A stretch of DNA of 64,000 nucleotides, from assembly GCF_050624435.1 (NCBI RefSeq), contig NC_134535.1, forward strand, positions 129,136,731-129,200,730. The letters are read 5' to 3'. Within the stretch, counting starts at the first letter, position 1; each line of letters opens with the position of its first letter. The stretch comes from Tenrec ecaudatus (lineage: Eukaryota > Chordata > Mammalia > Afrosoricida > Tenrecidae). Below are positions 1-11,427 of this stretch, piece by piece. Made by a program: the position numbers and the translations under genes. Below the pieces are notes generated by a model. The model was given only the letters and a program-made list of their open reading frames with translations. It was not told the origin of the DNA and did not search any database.

Positions 1-412
1 TGATGTGGAGAATATTGGCAGTACCAAACCGATCTGTATCGGGAGAAGTACGGCCAGTGTGCTCCTTGGAGGCCAGGATTGGAGAGACTTCATCTTACAT
101 GCTTTTGGACATGTCAGGAGAGACCAGTCCCCAGGGAAGGACATCGTGTTTGGTCAAGTCGAGGGCAGTGAAAAGAGGAAGGGCCTTGACAAGATGGAGG
201 GACAGAGTGACTGAAACGATGGGCTCAGAGGACCTGTTGTGAGGATGGTGCAGTGTGTCCGTCTGTTGTGAGGATGGTGCAGTGTGTCCTTCTGTTGTGA
301 GGATGGTGCCGTGTGTCCTTCTGTTGTGAGGATGGTGCCATGTGTCCTTCTGTTGTGAGGATGGTGCAGTGTGTCCTGTTGTGCACAGAATCACTTCGGG
401 TCAGAATCGACT
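1..412 (+). repeat. RTE (BovB-like) LINE, 3' end of ORF and 3' tail
   Basis: Part of the C-terminal reading frame (NLSWKKYG-like phase, decayed) is followed by the 3' tail ending in TCAGAATCGACTCGAGGGCACC and an AAC-rich stretch. The same arrangement recurs in other RTE pieces of this window, at 7.5, 38.8, 59.2 and 62.5 kb. The left end is cut by the window edge. The 3' non-coding part carries an expanded tandem repeat, listed separately. It is a dead copy with no open frame of useful length. Confidence 0.8.
241..382. repeat. 29-bp minisatellite inside RTE 3' tail, about 4.9 copies
   Basis: Units begin at 241, 270, 299, 328 and 357, each starting GAGGATGGTGC and ending TCTGTTGT; the last is short. 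Units differ by one or two bases. Other RTE tails in the window have only one equivalent of this segment, so the array looks like a local expansion after insertion. Confidence 0.9.
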
Positions 413-438
413 CGAGGGCACCTACCAACAACTCTTTC

Positions 439-505
439 CCAGAGTAGGAAGCCTCGTCTTTCTCCCACGAAGCGCGGGTGGTTTCGAACTGCTGGCCTTG
501 CAGGG
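439..505 (-). repeat. AfroSINE fragment
   Basis: The reverse complement of the SINE middle and box B region is present (TCTTTCTCCCA, then GTTTCGAACTGCTGGCCTT). It directly abuts the RTE tail. Only about 70 bp survive. Confidence 0.65.
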
Positions 506-509
506 AGGG

Positions 510-2400
510 GCCCAAGGTGTTGATAAAATATAAAATAAAAATTGACAGCTACGCTGACCTGTATGATTCCATTCAATTCTCACAGCCCTAGGTAATGTTA
601 CCACGAAGATCCACCTGATAATATTTGGGTTAGGCAAACTTTGCTGCCAGGAACCACTTGACTCTTTTCTTCACAGTCCGGGAGGGGAGAGCTAAGAATG
701 TCTATCCAGCCATTTCTGAAAAACTGGAGGCTATTGAGGGAGGACTGATCTGATCTTCCCAGACCACCACGCCCAGATAGTGGGCATGCCATTTGCTGCT
801 CGGGTGCCTCAGTTACCCCCTTCCTTGGTTAGCTGTGGCCAAATGTATTGGCTGACAACGACAAGGCGTCTTTGCTCGCCTTCTTGTGCATATTAGGTCT
901 TTCGTAAGGACTCACTCTCAAGCCACAAGATGCATATGTGTTCTATGTGATGCTCAGTGTTTTAAAACCACCGCAGTTCTGGGCATCGTTCCCTCCCAGA
1001 GGAACAGGGGCGGGGGGAAGGAGGGAACTAAGGCTCCTGGATGGGTAGGGGAGAGGTCAGATGCCGAGTGTGTAGAAGAGATGCTAGTGTTACCACCACT
1101 CACCGCTTCCTCATTCTCCGGTCTAGTCCAGCCCCAGGTCTGGCAGGCCACAGCCTCTGCTTCCTCTCCTGCTGGGACTGTCAGCTGCCACTCAACCTCT
1201 CACCTTGCAAGATACTGAGTTACCCTGTGAATGGTTTTCCTATTTACAGACTATGTAATTAAGCAATTTAGGCTCCATGCAAATTTGTTGCTCCATTAGA
1301 AAGATTTCATTTTGTTATTGTTTCTGAGAAAAGAAACCAAAATAAATACGGAATGCTCTGTTACCTCCCTCCAATGACCTGTAATTATTTTCTGGATTGT
1401 GCCGTGACTTACCCATGATTCTTCAGGTTTGGGTTTCAAATCGTATGATGCATGATTCCCTTTGCATGTTAACTCTCTTCCTTGGCATTTTTACCCATAG
1501 GAGGGTCCGCCAAGTCAGGAACTCTTCAAAGCAAAGCTGTGGGGAGGAGCTGGATTCTTCCAGAAGGGCGCTTGGCCCAGTATAGTGGCAGGAACACTCC
1601 CAATCCACTGTCCCCTGGCACTACCTGTCAGAAGAAGGGGCTGCCCTGGTTACCTTCGCGAAAGGCTGTGCCCCAAGAGTGGTTCACTGTGCGCGGGAGG
1701 TTCCCCTGGAGGGAAAAGTCATTAGCAAAATCATGAATCAGAGTTCTGTTTTTAGTACTTTAGTGAAATAGTTTTACTTCTTCACATTAGAGAAACCCTT
1801 TGCCTAGATCATTCCTCCCAAGAATATATTAAGCATGAGTAAAATGGCACCTTCTGAAGTGTCAGTTCCAAGGTGAGGAGAGACAAGAGGCTCAATCCCA
1901 CAGACATTGTGGCAGCACAGTTTCCAGTAACAGGAGGTCATCTTCCCAGCATTCACTGTGCACTGTGCATCAAGAAGCTAAACGGCCTCAAATGAATATC
2001 AATCGTTTACGGAGGACGTGTATATTGAGCAGCTACTCTCAGTCTAGATCGCGCCAGTTGACGGGGAACCTGCTGTGATCTAGACAAACAGCTGTTTAAT
2101 TTCATTACAATCAGTGTCACACATCAGAACGCATATGAATTATTGAATGGAAGACCGAGTTGCTCTGTAAATGTTTACCCAAATCACAATAAGAACGCTG
2201 ATAAAAAATAGCTGCTCAAATGGGTCTACATTCTAGAACAACAAAGGTAGCACTCGTTCTAAGTCAGGAAGTCTGTAAGTTACAACATAGACAAATTTTT
2301 TTAATGAGCTACTTATATATTTTGGTAGGGACTTTGAAGAAATGAACCAGGATATGTGTTCATTTCCTACATTGGCTATAACCAAGCAACAACAACAAAA
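510..2400. other. Apparently single-copy sequence, no gene recognised
   Basis: I recognise no dispersed repeat here. The longest methionine-initiated frame is 84 codons at 1482-1736 (+). It has no family I know and is preceded by a pyrimidine-rich run ending in TAG at about 1500 that could resemble a splice acceptor. Treat this as non-coding unless a transcript or conservation says otherwise. Confidence 0.5.
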
Positions 2401-2404
2401 AAAC

Positions 2405-2815
2405 AAAACTGGATGGCGTCAAGCAATAGAAGTTTATTCTCTCGGAATGTTCTGGAATGTAGAAGTCTGAATGAAGAGCCTGGCAAGGCCAGGGGCTTTC
2501 TGAGGGATCTGGGGGAGGACACTTCTTGCCTCTTTTACTTCTAGTGGCCCCAGGCATCTCTTGGCTTGTGGCAGTGTAAGCCCATTTTCTGCCACTATCC
2601 TCGCATGGCAAACTTTCCTCTGCATCTGTCTCCTCTTGTAAGGGTACAAATCCTATGGGATTAAGGCCCACCCTACACCAATGTAACGTTTTCTTAATTA
2701 ATCCCAACTACAAAGACCACCCTGTTTACAAATAAGGTCACATTCACAGGTGCCAAGAGCTAGGAGTTGCACCAACCTTTGAGGAAGACACAAAGCAACT
2801 CCTCACAGGTCTGCT
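2405..2815 (-). repeat. MLT1-like LTR (ERVL-MaLR)
   Basis: This matches the reverse complement of old mammalian MLT1 LTRs: AGAAGTTTATTCTC, a region resembling TGGAGGCTAGAAGTCTGAAT, then GGATTAAGGCCCACCCTA, AAATAAGGTCACATTCACAGG and a run ending near GAAGACACAAAGC. It is diverged and boundaries are approximate. Confidence 0.65.
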
Positions 2816-2951
2816 GCCACACTCACCCTCCTTAGAAAGATGAGTCCCTCCTTTAGCTTTCCTCTGTGGAACCCAGCCACGCAGAGATGACTGATGAGCC
2901 TGACGCTGTGTCCCTCATCCTACTGTCTCACCACTAAGCAAGGCCCCTCCC

Positions 2952-3492
2952 TGTGTTAGTCTGGGTAGACTAGAGAAATCAATCCAGAGACACACATCTG
3001 TGTGTCAGAGAGAGCTTTATATCAAAGAGCAATTGGCAATTGAGAAAACATCCCAGCCCAGTTCAGATCAAGTCCAAAAGACTGATTTTAGCCCATAAAA
3101 TACTAGTCCATAATTGTGATAAGAGTTGTATGAGTCCCTAATAAAATGTTTTAAAAAATACTAGTCCATAAATTCCCCTTCAGACTCACACAGCACATGT
3201 AATAATGCCAGATGCAGGAATAGCACAGGCTGGTAGGTGAAAAGTCTTGTGGATCCAATGATGGTGGAAGTATATTAGCACTGATGCAGGTCTCCATGTG
3301 GCTTCTCCAGCCCTCTGTGTGTGTGGCTCTTCAACAAGGAGGGGAAGCAGAGAGAGAGGAAGTTCCCAGAATCCTCTTCAGAAGGCCGCGCCCACAAAGA
3401 GGCATCATCAGGCTGTGACCTGATTGACAGGTTAGACTCCACCCAGCCGCTTATTTATCAAATGGACATGAAGTTATATAACTACTACCACA
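2952..3492 (-). repeat. MaLR-like LTR, family A (solo)
   Basis: Read on the plus strand it runs from TGTGTTAGTCTGGGTAGACT to ATAACTACTACCACA, so it has TG...CA ends. Copies elsewhere in the window share the same order of blocks, including CCTGATTGACAGG, ACTCCACCC, CTTCAGACTCACA and a TATATAAA-like box near the far end. A short L1 piece interrupts it at about 3.13 kb. No clear flanking duplication is visible for this copy. Confidence 0.7.
3113..3154 (+). mobile_element. Severely 5'-truncated L1 insertion (~42 bp) with 16-bp TSD
   Basis: The insert has the L1 3' terminal motif (GTGATAAGAGTTGTATGAG, then CCCTAATAAAATG) and a short A tail. It is flanked by perfect copies of AAAATACTAGTCCATA at 3097-3112 and 3155-3170. 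The host is the family A LTR, whose uninterrupted sequence elsewhere contains the block only once. Confidence 0.85.
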
Positions 3493-3711
3493 GCATCCAT
3501 GCCCAGACTTTTTGTTCTTCGTGATGCATTGTGTGGACATCCTTTTACCAAAGACAGTGTTCCACATACCGAACCCCTTCATCATTTTACCTCTTTCGCT
3601 CCATTCCCCAAGATTTGGGTCTTTCTATCTCTCTTAACTTGACCCCACTCCCCCCACCCCCTACCTCTGAGAGAGATGAGAGAAGGAAGCTTGAGATCCT
3701 GAGGAAAGTTA

Positions 3712-3868
3712 GGTGCTGGACGGCTAACTGAAAAGTCAGTGGTTCAAACCCACCAGTCATTCAGCAGGAAGAAAGATGAAGCTGTCTGCTCCCGTGAAGA
3801 TTTAGTCTCAGGAATTCCAGGTAGCGTGGCTAAGAGTCAGCATCAACCCTACGGCTGTTAGTGGGTAG
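3712..3868 (+). repeat. AfroSINE
   Basis: The body is recognisable: GGCTAACTGAAAAGTCAGTGG with TTCAAACCCACCAG (box B), GAAGATGAAGCTGTCTGCTC and a tail starting TAAGAGTCAGCATC. The extreme 5' end is missing. Confidence 0.8.
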
Positions 3869-3887
3869 TTCTATGTTGCTTTCATCA

Positions 3888-4080
3888 GGAGCCCTAGTGG
3901 TGCAGATGTTAAACCACTGACTGCCAATGCAAGGTCAGTGGTTCAAATCACAAGGTGCTTCATAGGAGGAAGATGGGGCAGTCTGCTTCCATAAAGATTA
4001 CAGCCTTCGGAGCCCTCGGGGCATTTCTACACTGTCCTATGAGTTCCTGAGCTGGAATTGACAAGATGGTAAGGAGTTTA
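3888..4080 (+). repeat. AfroSINE, near full length
   Basis: It starts GGAGCCCTAGTGGTGCAG and continues through AAGGTCAGTGGTTCAAA (box B), GGGGCAGTCTGCTTCC and AAAGATTACAGCCTT, with a decayed RTE-like tail. It lies head to tail with the preceding SINE. Confidence 0.9.
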
Positions 4081-4464
4081 TACCTCACATCAATTTTTGC
4101 CACTCTCTTCTTGTTCCCCTCTCTCTAGCTCACACCAACAACTTTGTCATCTAAGAACTGTTTTACAGCAGATGAAAAATCAGATGCCTTGAACATTAAG
4201 GATTCATCTCCTGGAAATAGATGCCATTATTTCTGTGAACAAATCGATGTTCCCCACCCACACTTGAGCATAACTTTGAGGCCTAAAAACTCCCTACTAC
4301 TATTTTTTAACATCAAAACTGTGCTCTTGAAAAATTACATATATGCATATTCTATATATGTATAAGCTAATAAATGTTGTATTTGTATATGTATCTACTA
4401 ATAAATATTTTTCTTAGAAAGGCCTTGTCATGTAAAAAATAATAGGTTTCACTACAGCACACTT

Positions 4465-5815
4465 ATTTTTTAACAGTTTGATTGGGACATAATCCATATA
4501 TCATAGGGTGTAATCATTACCACACTCAATTCTAGAACATTTCCTTTTGTTTTCTTTAAACGGTTTTATTGGCACTTCATTCACATAACCTATAATTCCA
4601 TAGTTCCATCATATCACAAAGAGTTGTACAATCTTTACCACAATCAACTTTAGAACATTTTCTTCTTCCTTGTACTCATTGTTATTTGTGTAATTACTTG
4701 TTTTAGTTGTGGCCAAAATGCGCACAACAAAACATTCTCCTATTTAACAACCTCTCCATGTATAATTCAGTGCCATTGATTATACCCTTCGTGTTCTACA
4801 ACCATTACTAATATGGCTCTCCAAATTATTCCACACCATTAACATAAACTCAACGCCCCTAAGCAAAATCTCTTCCTCCTCACCCAGGGTAGCTACTGGT
4901 CAAGTTTGGCTTCTTTTTTGGGGGGTCATTTTCTTGATATAATGTTCACATATCACGCACTTCCATAGTTAAATTGCTTATAAAATGGGCTGTGTGTACA
5001 TCATCACAATCAGTTTTAGTGTTCCCTTCCCCCCTCTCACATTCACTGTTTTCTCCCCAATGCTCCTCACCCTCCCCACCCCCATCTTCCCCGTTAAACC
5101 ATTGTCTCAGTTATTGTCTCAGTGCCTCCACTCCTTCTGTGTTCCATAAACTGGGACACCTAACAGAAGCAATCAAAACAAAACAGCAAGAAGAAAATAA
5201 TAACAATATAAAAGTTAAAATAAGGAGTAAGAAAGAAAAGACCAGCAACAATATTTCTGTCCTGGAACAAGCAAGACATAGTTGAACCTGGAGCAAGTTC
5301 AGGTTGGATCAAGAGGGAGGTCACCTGACCGAGAATCAGAGTATCCCATGTGTGAGCCACCATAACCAAGTTTACAACAACCTTCCATCTGATAGTGAAG
5401 CTATTGGAGTCCCTTGCCTGTGGCTAGAGGGGGACCTGCTGAATCTAACTAGATAGTCCTGCAGATGGCTATTGGGTTGCCACTGTCCTCCATGGCCTTC
5501 TACAAATTGAGTGCTCATGATTTAAGCGCTGATACTTTTCCCTTCATCGTATTTGGATTTTGTTATTGTCATCTTTGAATCACACAGGCTGGTGTGCTTC
5601 TTCCATGTGGACTTAAGTTGATGCCTCGCTTTGATGGCCACTTGTTTGAATACAGGCCTTGAAGACCGCAGACACTGTGTCAATTGATAGCTGAGCACCA
5701 CCTGCTTTCTTCACCACACTTGCGGTGGCACCCTCATCTTCAGTGATGTCTTCCGGATGGTGTGTATCGAGCAGGGTCATGTTATAAAAATGAACTGTTC
5801 TTGGATTGGGGCTAG
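4465..5815 (-). repeat. L1 3' region (two or more segments)
   Basis: The plus strand shows the reversed L1 3' end typical of placentals: TTTATTGGCACTTCATTCACATA, then GAGTTGTACAATC and TTTAGAACATTTTCTTC. Downstream is a block (CACACAGGCTGGTGTGCTTC, then TGATAGCTGAGCACCA) that also occurs at 24.4, 36.4 and 52.4 kb and appears to belong to Afrotherian L1 3' UTRs. No ORF2 motif is visible. Confidence 0.65.
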
Positions 5816-6790
5816 AATGAACCTTGGGGGTACTTCTCCCTCTCTTGGGTTTCTTCTATGACTGAAGGGACAGGTGGGAGGGCAGTACAAATGCATACGC
5901 TTTGACAGAAAAGCACCCTGTATAATTGCTTGTTTTTGATGTTGATGATGTCAACCACAACGGGGGGATGGTGCTTCAGAAATCGCCGGGAAAAAACCTA
6001 ACAGCTTTCAGCTGAGTGAAGCTATATATTGGAGAAGAATGCATTAGCCAGCTGTGCCACGCAAATCAACAGCCCGAGGAAATGACTAACCATGCCAAGA
6101 AATAAATCTATAAAGAACTCCTTATCTCTCAGGGAAGATCCCAAGAGGGCCTGCTAGCTTCATAAGTGTATAGGCTGATTCTCTTTCCCATCCACCCTCT
6201 CTGGTGGTCATTAATGCTGTTTGTCCAATGGCTCCAACTCTCTACCTTTCAGCAACATGAGGGCATGTACTTGCTAGCTCACTGGTGGTTGGCTGGGCCC
6301 AGACAACCATGTCTAGCCGATGGGTTGTAAGCTAAAATGATGCGCGTCTCTTCTGAAACAAAATGCTTAATTTTTAACATGAAAGCTCCCAGAATTTCCT
6401 TCAGCCTGGTCCCAGTGACCAGCATGGCTCTTCCTGGTGACTGTTCTGCTAGAGAGCAGTGTGTTCCAGAGTGAAGGGACCTGGGGTACATCCCCCAGCC
6501 AAGGCACTAGGAACGGAGCTTGGGAAAGACATAACACTGCTCTTGGGGACTGACTCGCTGCCACGGCATAATCTAGTGTGGGTCTATCCAAGTGGATTCA
6601 GACATAAGCACCCAAAGTGAGAAACAGTTATCACTAAAAACTTAAGATTTGAGGTATAGGCTCAAGGAGCAGATAGTGGGCCATGAAGAACCTGTGTGGA
6701 AGGCTGTCACAGGAAATCCCAGTTGCATGTGGAAAATATTTGAATAACCCAAAACTTAGATATCTAGAAAAAAAGTAGCAAATTGTAAAC
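5816..6790. other. No feature recognised
   Basis: There is no convincing repeat or coding signal. Short frames are not supported by composition or motif. Confidence 0.4.
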
Positions 6791-6795
6791 ACCAT

Positions 6796-7640
6796 ATGGC
6801 AGCTACTATTGGAGCATCACAAGCTACAGATGCCTGGAGAAGAATGGGAATCTCAGGACACGACATAGTGCTCGTGCAGAACCTGTACGTGGATCAAGTC
6901 GTACAAAGGCAAACGACGTGGTTCAGAATCAGAAAAGCTGGGTGCCAGGGTTGTGTCCTCTCACCATACTTACTCAGCCTGTACGCGAGCAAGATGCCAG
7001 AGGAGCTGGATTACAGACAAAAGAAAGCAGCAACAGGATGGGAGGAAGGCTTTGTAATAACCTGTGATCTGCAGAGGACACAACCTTGCTTGCTCAAGTT
7101 GAGGAGGACTTGAAGCGCTTGCTGATGAAGAACAAGGATGGCAGCCTTCCATGTGGCTGCTGACCAATCCATGTAAAGAAGAGTAAACTTCTCACAACGG
7201 GACCAATAGGTAGCAGCATGACAAATGGAGAAAAGATGGAAGTGGCACAGGATTTCATCTTGCTTGAATCCACAATCAACGCCGATTGAAGCAGCAGTCA
7301 GGAGATCAAAAGACGTGCTGGATTAGGTGACTCTGCTGCGCAAGGCCTCTTTAGTGTATTGAAAAGCAAGGGTGTTACGTGGAGGACTAAGGGGCACCGG
7401 ACCCAATGGTGTTCTCCATTGTCTCATGTGCATGTGAAAGCTGGAGAATGAGACACACGACAGGGGAAGAACTGATACGTTTGAATCAAGAGGCTGCAGA
7501 AGATTATTCAAAGTACCATGCACGGCCTAAAGAACCAACAAATCTGTCTTGGAAGAAGTACGACCCGAGTGCTCCTTAAAGGCAAAGATGGTGAAACCAT
7601 AGGGGTGGTTACTGGCAATGGACACGCCGTGCTGATTGGT
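6796..7640 (+). pseudogene. RTE (BovB-like) LINE relic: reverse transcriptase to C-terminus
   Basis: The region encodes decayed RTE reverse transcriptase. Visible blocks are NLYVDQVV followed by KAGCQGCVLSPYLLSLYAS (RT block equivalent to RQGCILSP), then in other frames the D/E-rich LLAQVEEDLK segment, the phrase TNGEKMEVAQDFILL and C-terminal IKRRAGL...GVT segments. Several frameshifts and stops separate these. The YADD catalytic motif is lost. It runs parallel to the minus-strand RTE at 61.7-62.3 kb, which helps define the order of blocks. Confidence 0.85.
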
Positions 7641-7649
7641 ACTGCCCAA

Positions 7650-8600
7650 GGACCCATGACTTAAAGGAAACAATCCTTTCCTGTTCAGGCTTAAAACAAG
7701 TTGTAAGCCTCTACGTGCTTATGGACAAAAATAAGCTGCTCAGTCTCCAGAGAGGGTTCTATCTATCTACAAGGCCACCTCAGATGTGACCAACTGTAAC
7801 AGATAAAGACAAAAACTCCTAGATAGTGAAGCCTAGAGCCATAGAGCAGTGGACTGGTTAGTCTCTCAGAGACAGGAATATGAGGGCCCAATTCTGCTCA
7901 GCAGGATTTCAACATTACTCTGGACCAGTGATTATTTGTTCCATTTTCCCCTTTTCTGAATGGAGGTGTTGCCAGTAGTTACCTCTCCCTGATCAACATT
8001 GTATGCTGTGTTGTAGGAGAGAGAGAGAGAGAGACTGCCTTTTAAATGTTGAAAGTCTTTGACTCAAGAAAAACTACATCCAGAGCTGGTGTGGAAACTA
8101 GAACGTGTCATTCCCCAATCCAGACACTGCCATAAGCCACCAGAGATTCTAGACTTTGAGTTAGATAACCGACTGGGTGGAATTTTTGGTTGTCCCACTG
8201 AGAGAGTAAGTGTATTTTTTCTGAGGTTGCTAAACATTTGGTGATTTGAGATCAAGCCACGCTAGTCATTGCTGCTACCTACAGTTTCCGTTCTCCATCT
8301 TCTGGGTACATGTAGGATGATGTACTTCCTGTTGTTGGGGGTCGTTTGATTCATTCTGGTTGGTGAGTTGTCTTTTGTGTCCTTTCTTTTCCTGGAGTAC
8401 TTAATTATCCAAGCACCTTTCCTCTGCCATGATGATGTGAACTCGAGAGAGTCCATAAAACAGAGTGCTCATCGTACCAGTGGTGGATGAATATGTCATC
8501 TGAACAATAAACAATTTTGATTTATAACTCACTCATACCGGTGGCTTATTTGTTACTACTGCATAACCTGGGCTCTTCTTGAAGCTAATTACAATATGGA
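7650..8600. other. Mostly unassigned; LTR-like 3' end near 8.49-8.58 kb
   Basis: Most of the stretch is unrecognised. At 8500-8575 the motif ACAATAAACAATTTTGATTT followed by TTTGTTACTACTGCATAACC resembles the terminus of old mammalian MaLR/ERVL LTRs. A short GA repeat lies at about 8017-8032. Confidence 0.4.
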
Positions 8601-8610
8601 GGTCATCATG

Positions 8611-8780
8611 TGTTGGATGCTAACAGCATGGTCAACTGTTCAATACCATCAGCCGCTCCAAGGGAGAAAGATGAGGCTATCCGTTCCTGTAAAGATTTAC
8701 AGGTTCGGGAACCCACGGGGGCAGCTCTGCTCTGTGCTACCGGGTTGTCTGAGTCAGAGTTGGCTCAGGGGTAGTGAGTT
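8611..8780 (+). repeat. AfroSINE
   Basis: It contains GGATGCTAACAGCATGGTCAA, a degenerate box B (TTCAATACCATCAGCC), CGCTCCAAGGGAGAAAGATG, AAAGATTTACAG and a tail with GAGTCAGAGTTGGC. Confidence 0.8.
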
Positions 8781-8936
8781 GAGTGCTGGCAAGAAGAAGA
8801 ATAAACATAAATCAGGAAAGTTATTTCAAAAGCTAAATGGCCAACATTTGTGTTGTTATTGCTTACTTCTCCCCTCAAAGTTCTTTTCTATAGAGATCCT
8901 CACCTGTGTTCATAACTAAGTGATTTAATTTTCAAA

Positions 8937-9112
8937 GGAGCTCTGCTGGACTAGTGGGCTACTCACTCAACCCACCAGCCATTCTGCCCAAGAACAAAAT
9001 GGGGCTGTCTAATCCCTTACATATTTGAAGCCTCAGAAACCCAAATGGGGCCGTTCTACTCTATCCTCTACACGCACTCTGGGTGAGAGCTGACTCACTG
9101 CCAGTGAGTGAG
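8937..9112 (+). repeat. AfroSINE
   Basis: It begins GGAGCTCTGCTGG and keeps CAACCCACCAGCCATTCTG and AAATGGGGCTGTCTAATCCC. The tail is degraded to GGTGAGAGCTGACTCACTG. Box B is decayed. Confidence 0.75.
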
Positions 9113-9371
9113 CTGATCAAGGTAGCAACAGCCTGTATTCCAGTTCTTGTGTCCCATCGGATCTCTTCAATGGTGTCACGGAGCATGCCAGAGGCACCAT
9201 GGAATAAAGGCCTGGCCACTTCTGAAACTCAGTGTTGCACAGTTCTCCTCCAATACACATGAGCTTGCCGTAATTCAGATTCAACGGCAACTGGACTAAG
9301 GGATGAATGCCCATTGTTCTGAGAATCGTTTAAGGTCACAAGGTAGAAACGTTTCCTATCCTCCTTATAAA

Positions 9372-9450
9372 AACATGGAAAGTGAAGCCCAGACAAGTGA
9401 TCCACTTCCCAGGGTCACAGAGCTGGTGGGCACTGGCGCAGCCTTCAAAC
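9372..9450 (-). repeat. MIR fragment
   Basis: GGAAAGTGAAGCCCAGACAAG, then CCAGGGTCACAGAGCTGGTGG and GGCGCAGCCTTCAAAC, match the reversed core and 3' part of MIR (gaggcacagagaag...aaggtcacacagct). Confidence 0.6.
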
Positions 9451-10004
9451 GGATAATCTTGACTGTAAATACCATGTTTTGTGCTCGCTGTTCTTCATTT
9501 CTGGCGCTGTATCCTGGGGCACGTTAACAGGGTTTTGCAAACGCACACACACATGCCCCATTTAAGAGAGCTTGGGTATCTGCACTGCCTTGACTCTCGT
9601 AGAAGCCTCAGAATACTTAAGGCTCTAACACATTCTTCATCACGAGTTGACTTATTGTTTCCCAAATGAATTTGACCACAGAGTTCTGTTTTGCATCCAA
9701 CCTTACCTCTTGAGAGGCTTGTATACCAAAAAACATAATTTTAGAAAATTAGATCATAGAAACCAAGCACTAGGAGGAGCGGTGGATAATATCATCTTAC
9801 CCAGTGCATTATATTGCTGATGGCAGAATAGTACAAAAGAATAACTTTGCCTGTGTCTATGCTGTAGGGCATTAAGGACTGGAATCCGTATCCCTTAATT
9901 CAGTAGGATTTCTCTACCCCATGGGGAATACCTACGCAACTCTTCCTAGATGGAGTGCAAAATCGGAGGGCAGTCCTCATTTCTCATCTATTGCAAGCAT
10001 CAAT

Positions 10005-10095
10005 AGGGCAAGGATCCTGTCTACTACATCCTTTTCCCCTGCCCTAGCACAATATCCTTCACACAAAGGTGTCTGATAAACATTGGTTGATAAGT
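10005..10095 (+). repeat. L2/MIR-type 3' end fragment
   Basis: GGGCAAGGATCCTGTCTAC, CCTAGCACAATATCC and TCTGATAAACATTGGTTGATA resemble the L2 3' end (ggcagggactgtgtct ... tagcacagtgcctgg ... ataaatgtttgttga). Confidence 0.5.
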
Positions 10096-10829
10096 AACGG
10101 CAAGGATGAGAAGGAGGATAAAATAACTTAGAGTCAGAACTCAATAAAGAAGGTGGCCTAGGCAGAGAAAACATCAGTTGCTATGTATGTAATATTGGGG
10201 AAGGGCTCTTCCTTTACCTACAGCCCCATCCCTCTCTTGGGATGGCTTCCTGAGTCCCACCACGCAGGCACAAGTGGAATGAAAGCATAAAAGCTGATTC
10301 TTTATAGACACGTATGTGAACGTGTGGGGTGGGGGGGTGGTAGGAGGGAGGAGGTAGGAGTAATGGAAAGAAGGAAATGAGGTGGATACTAGACAAGACT
10401 CAGAAAGCCATCACTGTGGACACTGCCCACTAGCAGACAGAGGAGATGGAGTCCCAAAAGGCAGGGCGGCAATGGGAAGAAAAAGCCATCACTTTCAGGG
10501 TAGGCTCTGAAAATATGTATGCTCCTACTTCCTTCTACCATTGATGAATGAGTGAAATATTCACATTTTGAAAATTATAAAGAGATTGGTCTGAAATCTT
10601 GGATATAGTTTTTTAAATGTTTGGTCGTTTCAGAGTTTGTATCTCTTGTTTATTTTGCTAAATGTAGAATCTGCAGACTAGAACTTCCTTTTACGGTGTT
10701 CTCTTTCTTTCTTTCTTTTCTTTTTACCAAAAACAAACTACAGGACTTTGTGGTTAAAGATAGCAAAACTCATGAGGTGATTTGTGTTAGAGAATTTGAA
10801 GTAAAGGGAGTTCAGTGGCTTTGCATTAA

Positions 10830-11427
10830 TGTGTTAGTCTGGGTAGAGAAACAACTCCATAGAAATTCATATGTACATAAGAGAGTTTTATATAAAGGGT
10901 AATCATACATTAAGAAAGCATCCACAAAAATAAATAAATAAGTAAATAAAAAGAAAGCATCCCAACCCAGTCCAAGCCATTAAGTCCGATATTAGCCCTT
11001 ATGTCTGATACCAGTCTATAAAGTCCTCTTCAGACTCATGAGACACAGGCAATGACGCCGAGTGCAGAAATATCACAGGCCAGTGTGTAGAAAGTCTTTA
11101 GATCCATTGTAAGCATCTCAGCATTGACAGGGATCTACATGGCTTCTCCAGGTCCAGGGTTCTGGCTGCATCAGGGTGAGTCCATGTGGCTTCTCCAGCT
11201 CCCAGGGCAAAGCGCCAAGTGTCTGGTCAGTTGAGCGTCTCCAAGGGAGTGAGCCGAAAGGGAGAAGTGTCTCCTGCCTCCAAGAAAGAAATACAGGATT
11301 TCCCAGAATTCTCAGGGGAAGGCTATGCCCACATAGAGGCCTCATTGGCTATGATCTGATTGACAGGCTAGACTCCACCCCTTCACTCTGAATCCTCCAA
11401 TTGACAAACGATTCTATAACTATCGCA
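10830..11427 (-). repeat. MaLR-like LTR, family A (solo)
   Basis: The plus strand reads TGTGTTAGTCTGGGTAGAGAA, an internal GTTTTATATAAAGGG, the CCTCTTCAGACTCATGAGAC block, CTGATTGACAGGCTAGACTCC and a decayed end near TATAACTATCGCA. Flanks ATTAA and ATTAG may be a worn 5-bp target duplication. Confidence 0.7.

Larger units (their letters stand above)
9113..10829. other. Single-copy-like stretch with old MIR and L2 fragments
   Basis: The old repeat fragments at 9372-9450 and 10005-10095 are listed separately. Otherwise there is only a G-rich run near 10325-10370 and a TTTC-rich run near 10706-10730. No gene is recognised. Confidence 0.4.

Noticed and set aside
1482-1736. 84-codon frame after an apparent splice-acceptor-like sequence
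   Set aside because: No donor, partner exon or family match. Kept only as a note in the unassigned stretch.
3712-4080. Functional tRNA genes from box A/box B-like sequences
   Set aside because: The tRNA-like heads belong to AfroSINE copies, lack complete cloverleaf pairing, and are followed by SINE bodies and tails.
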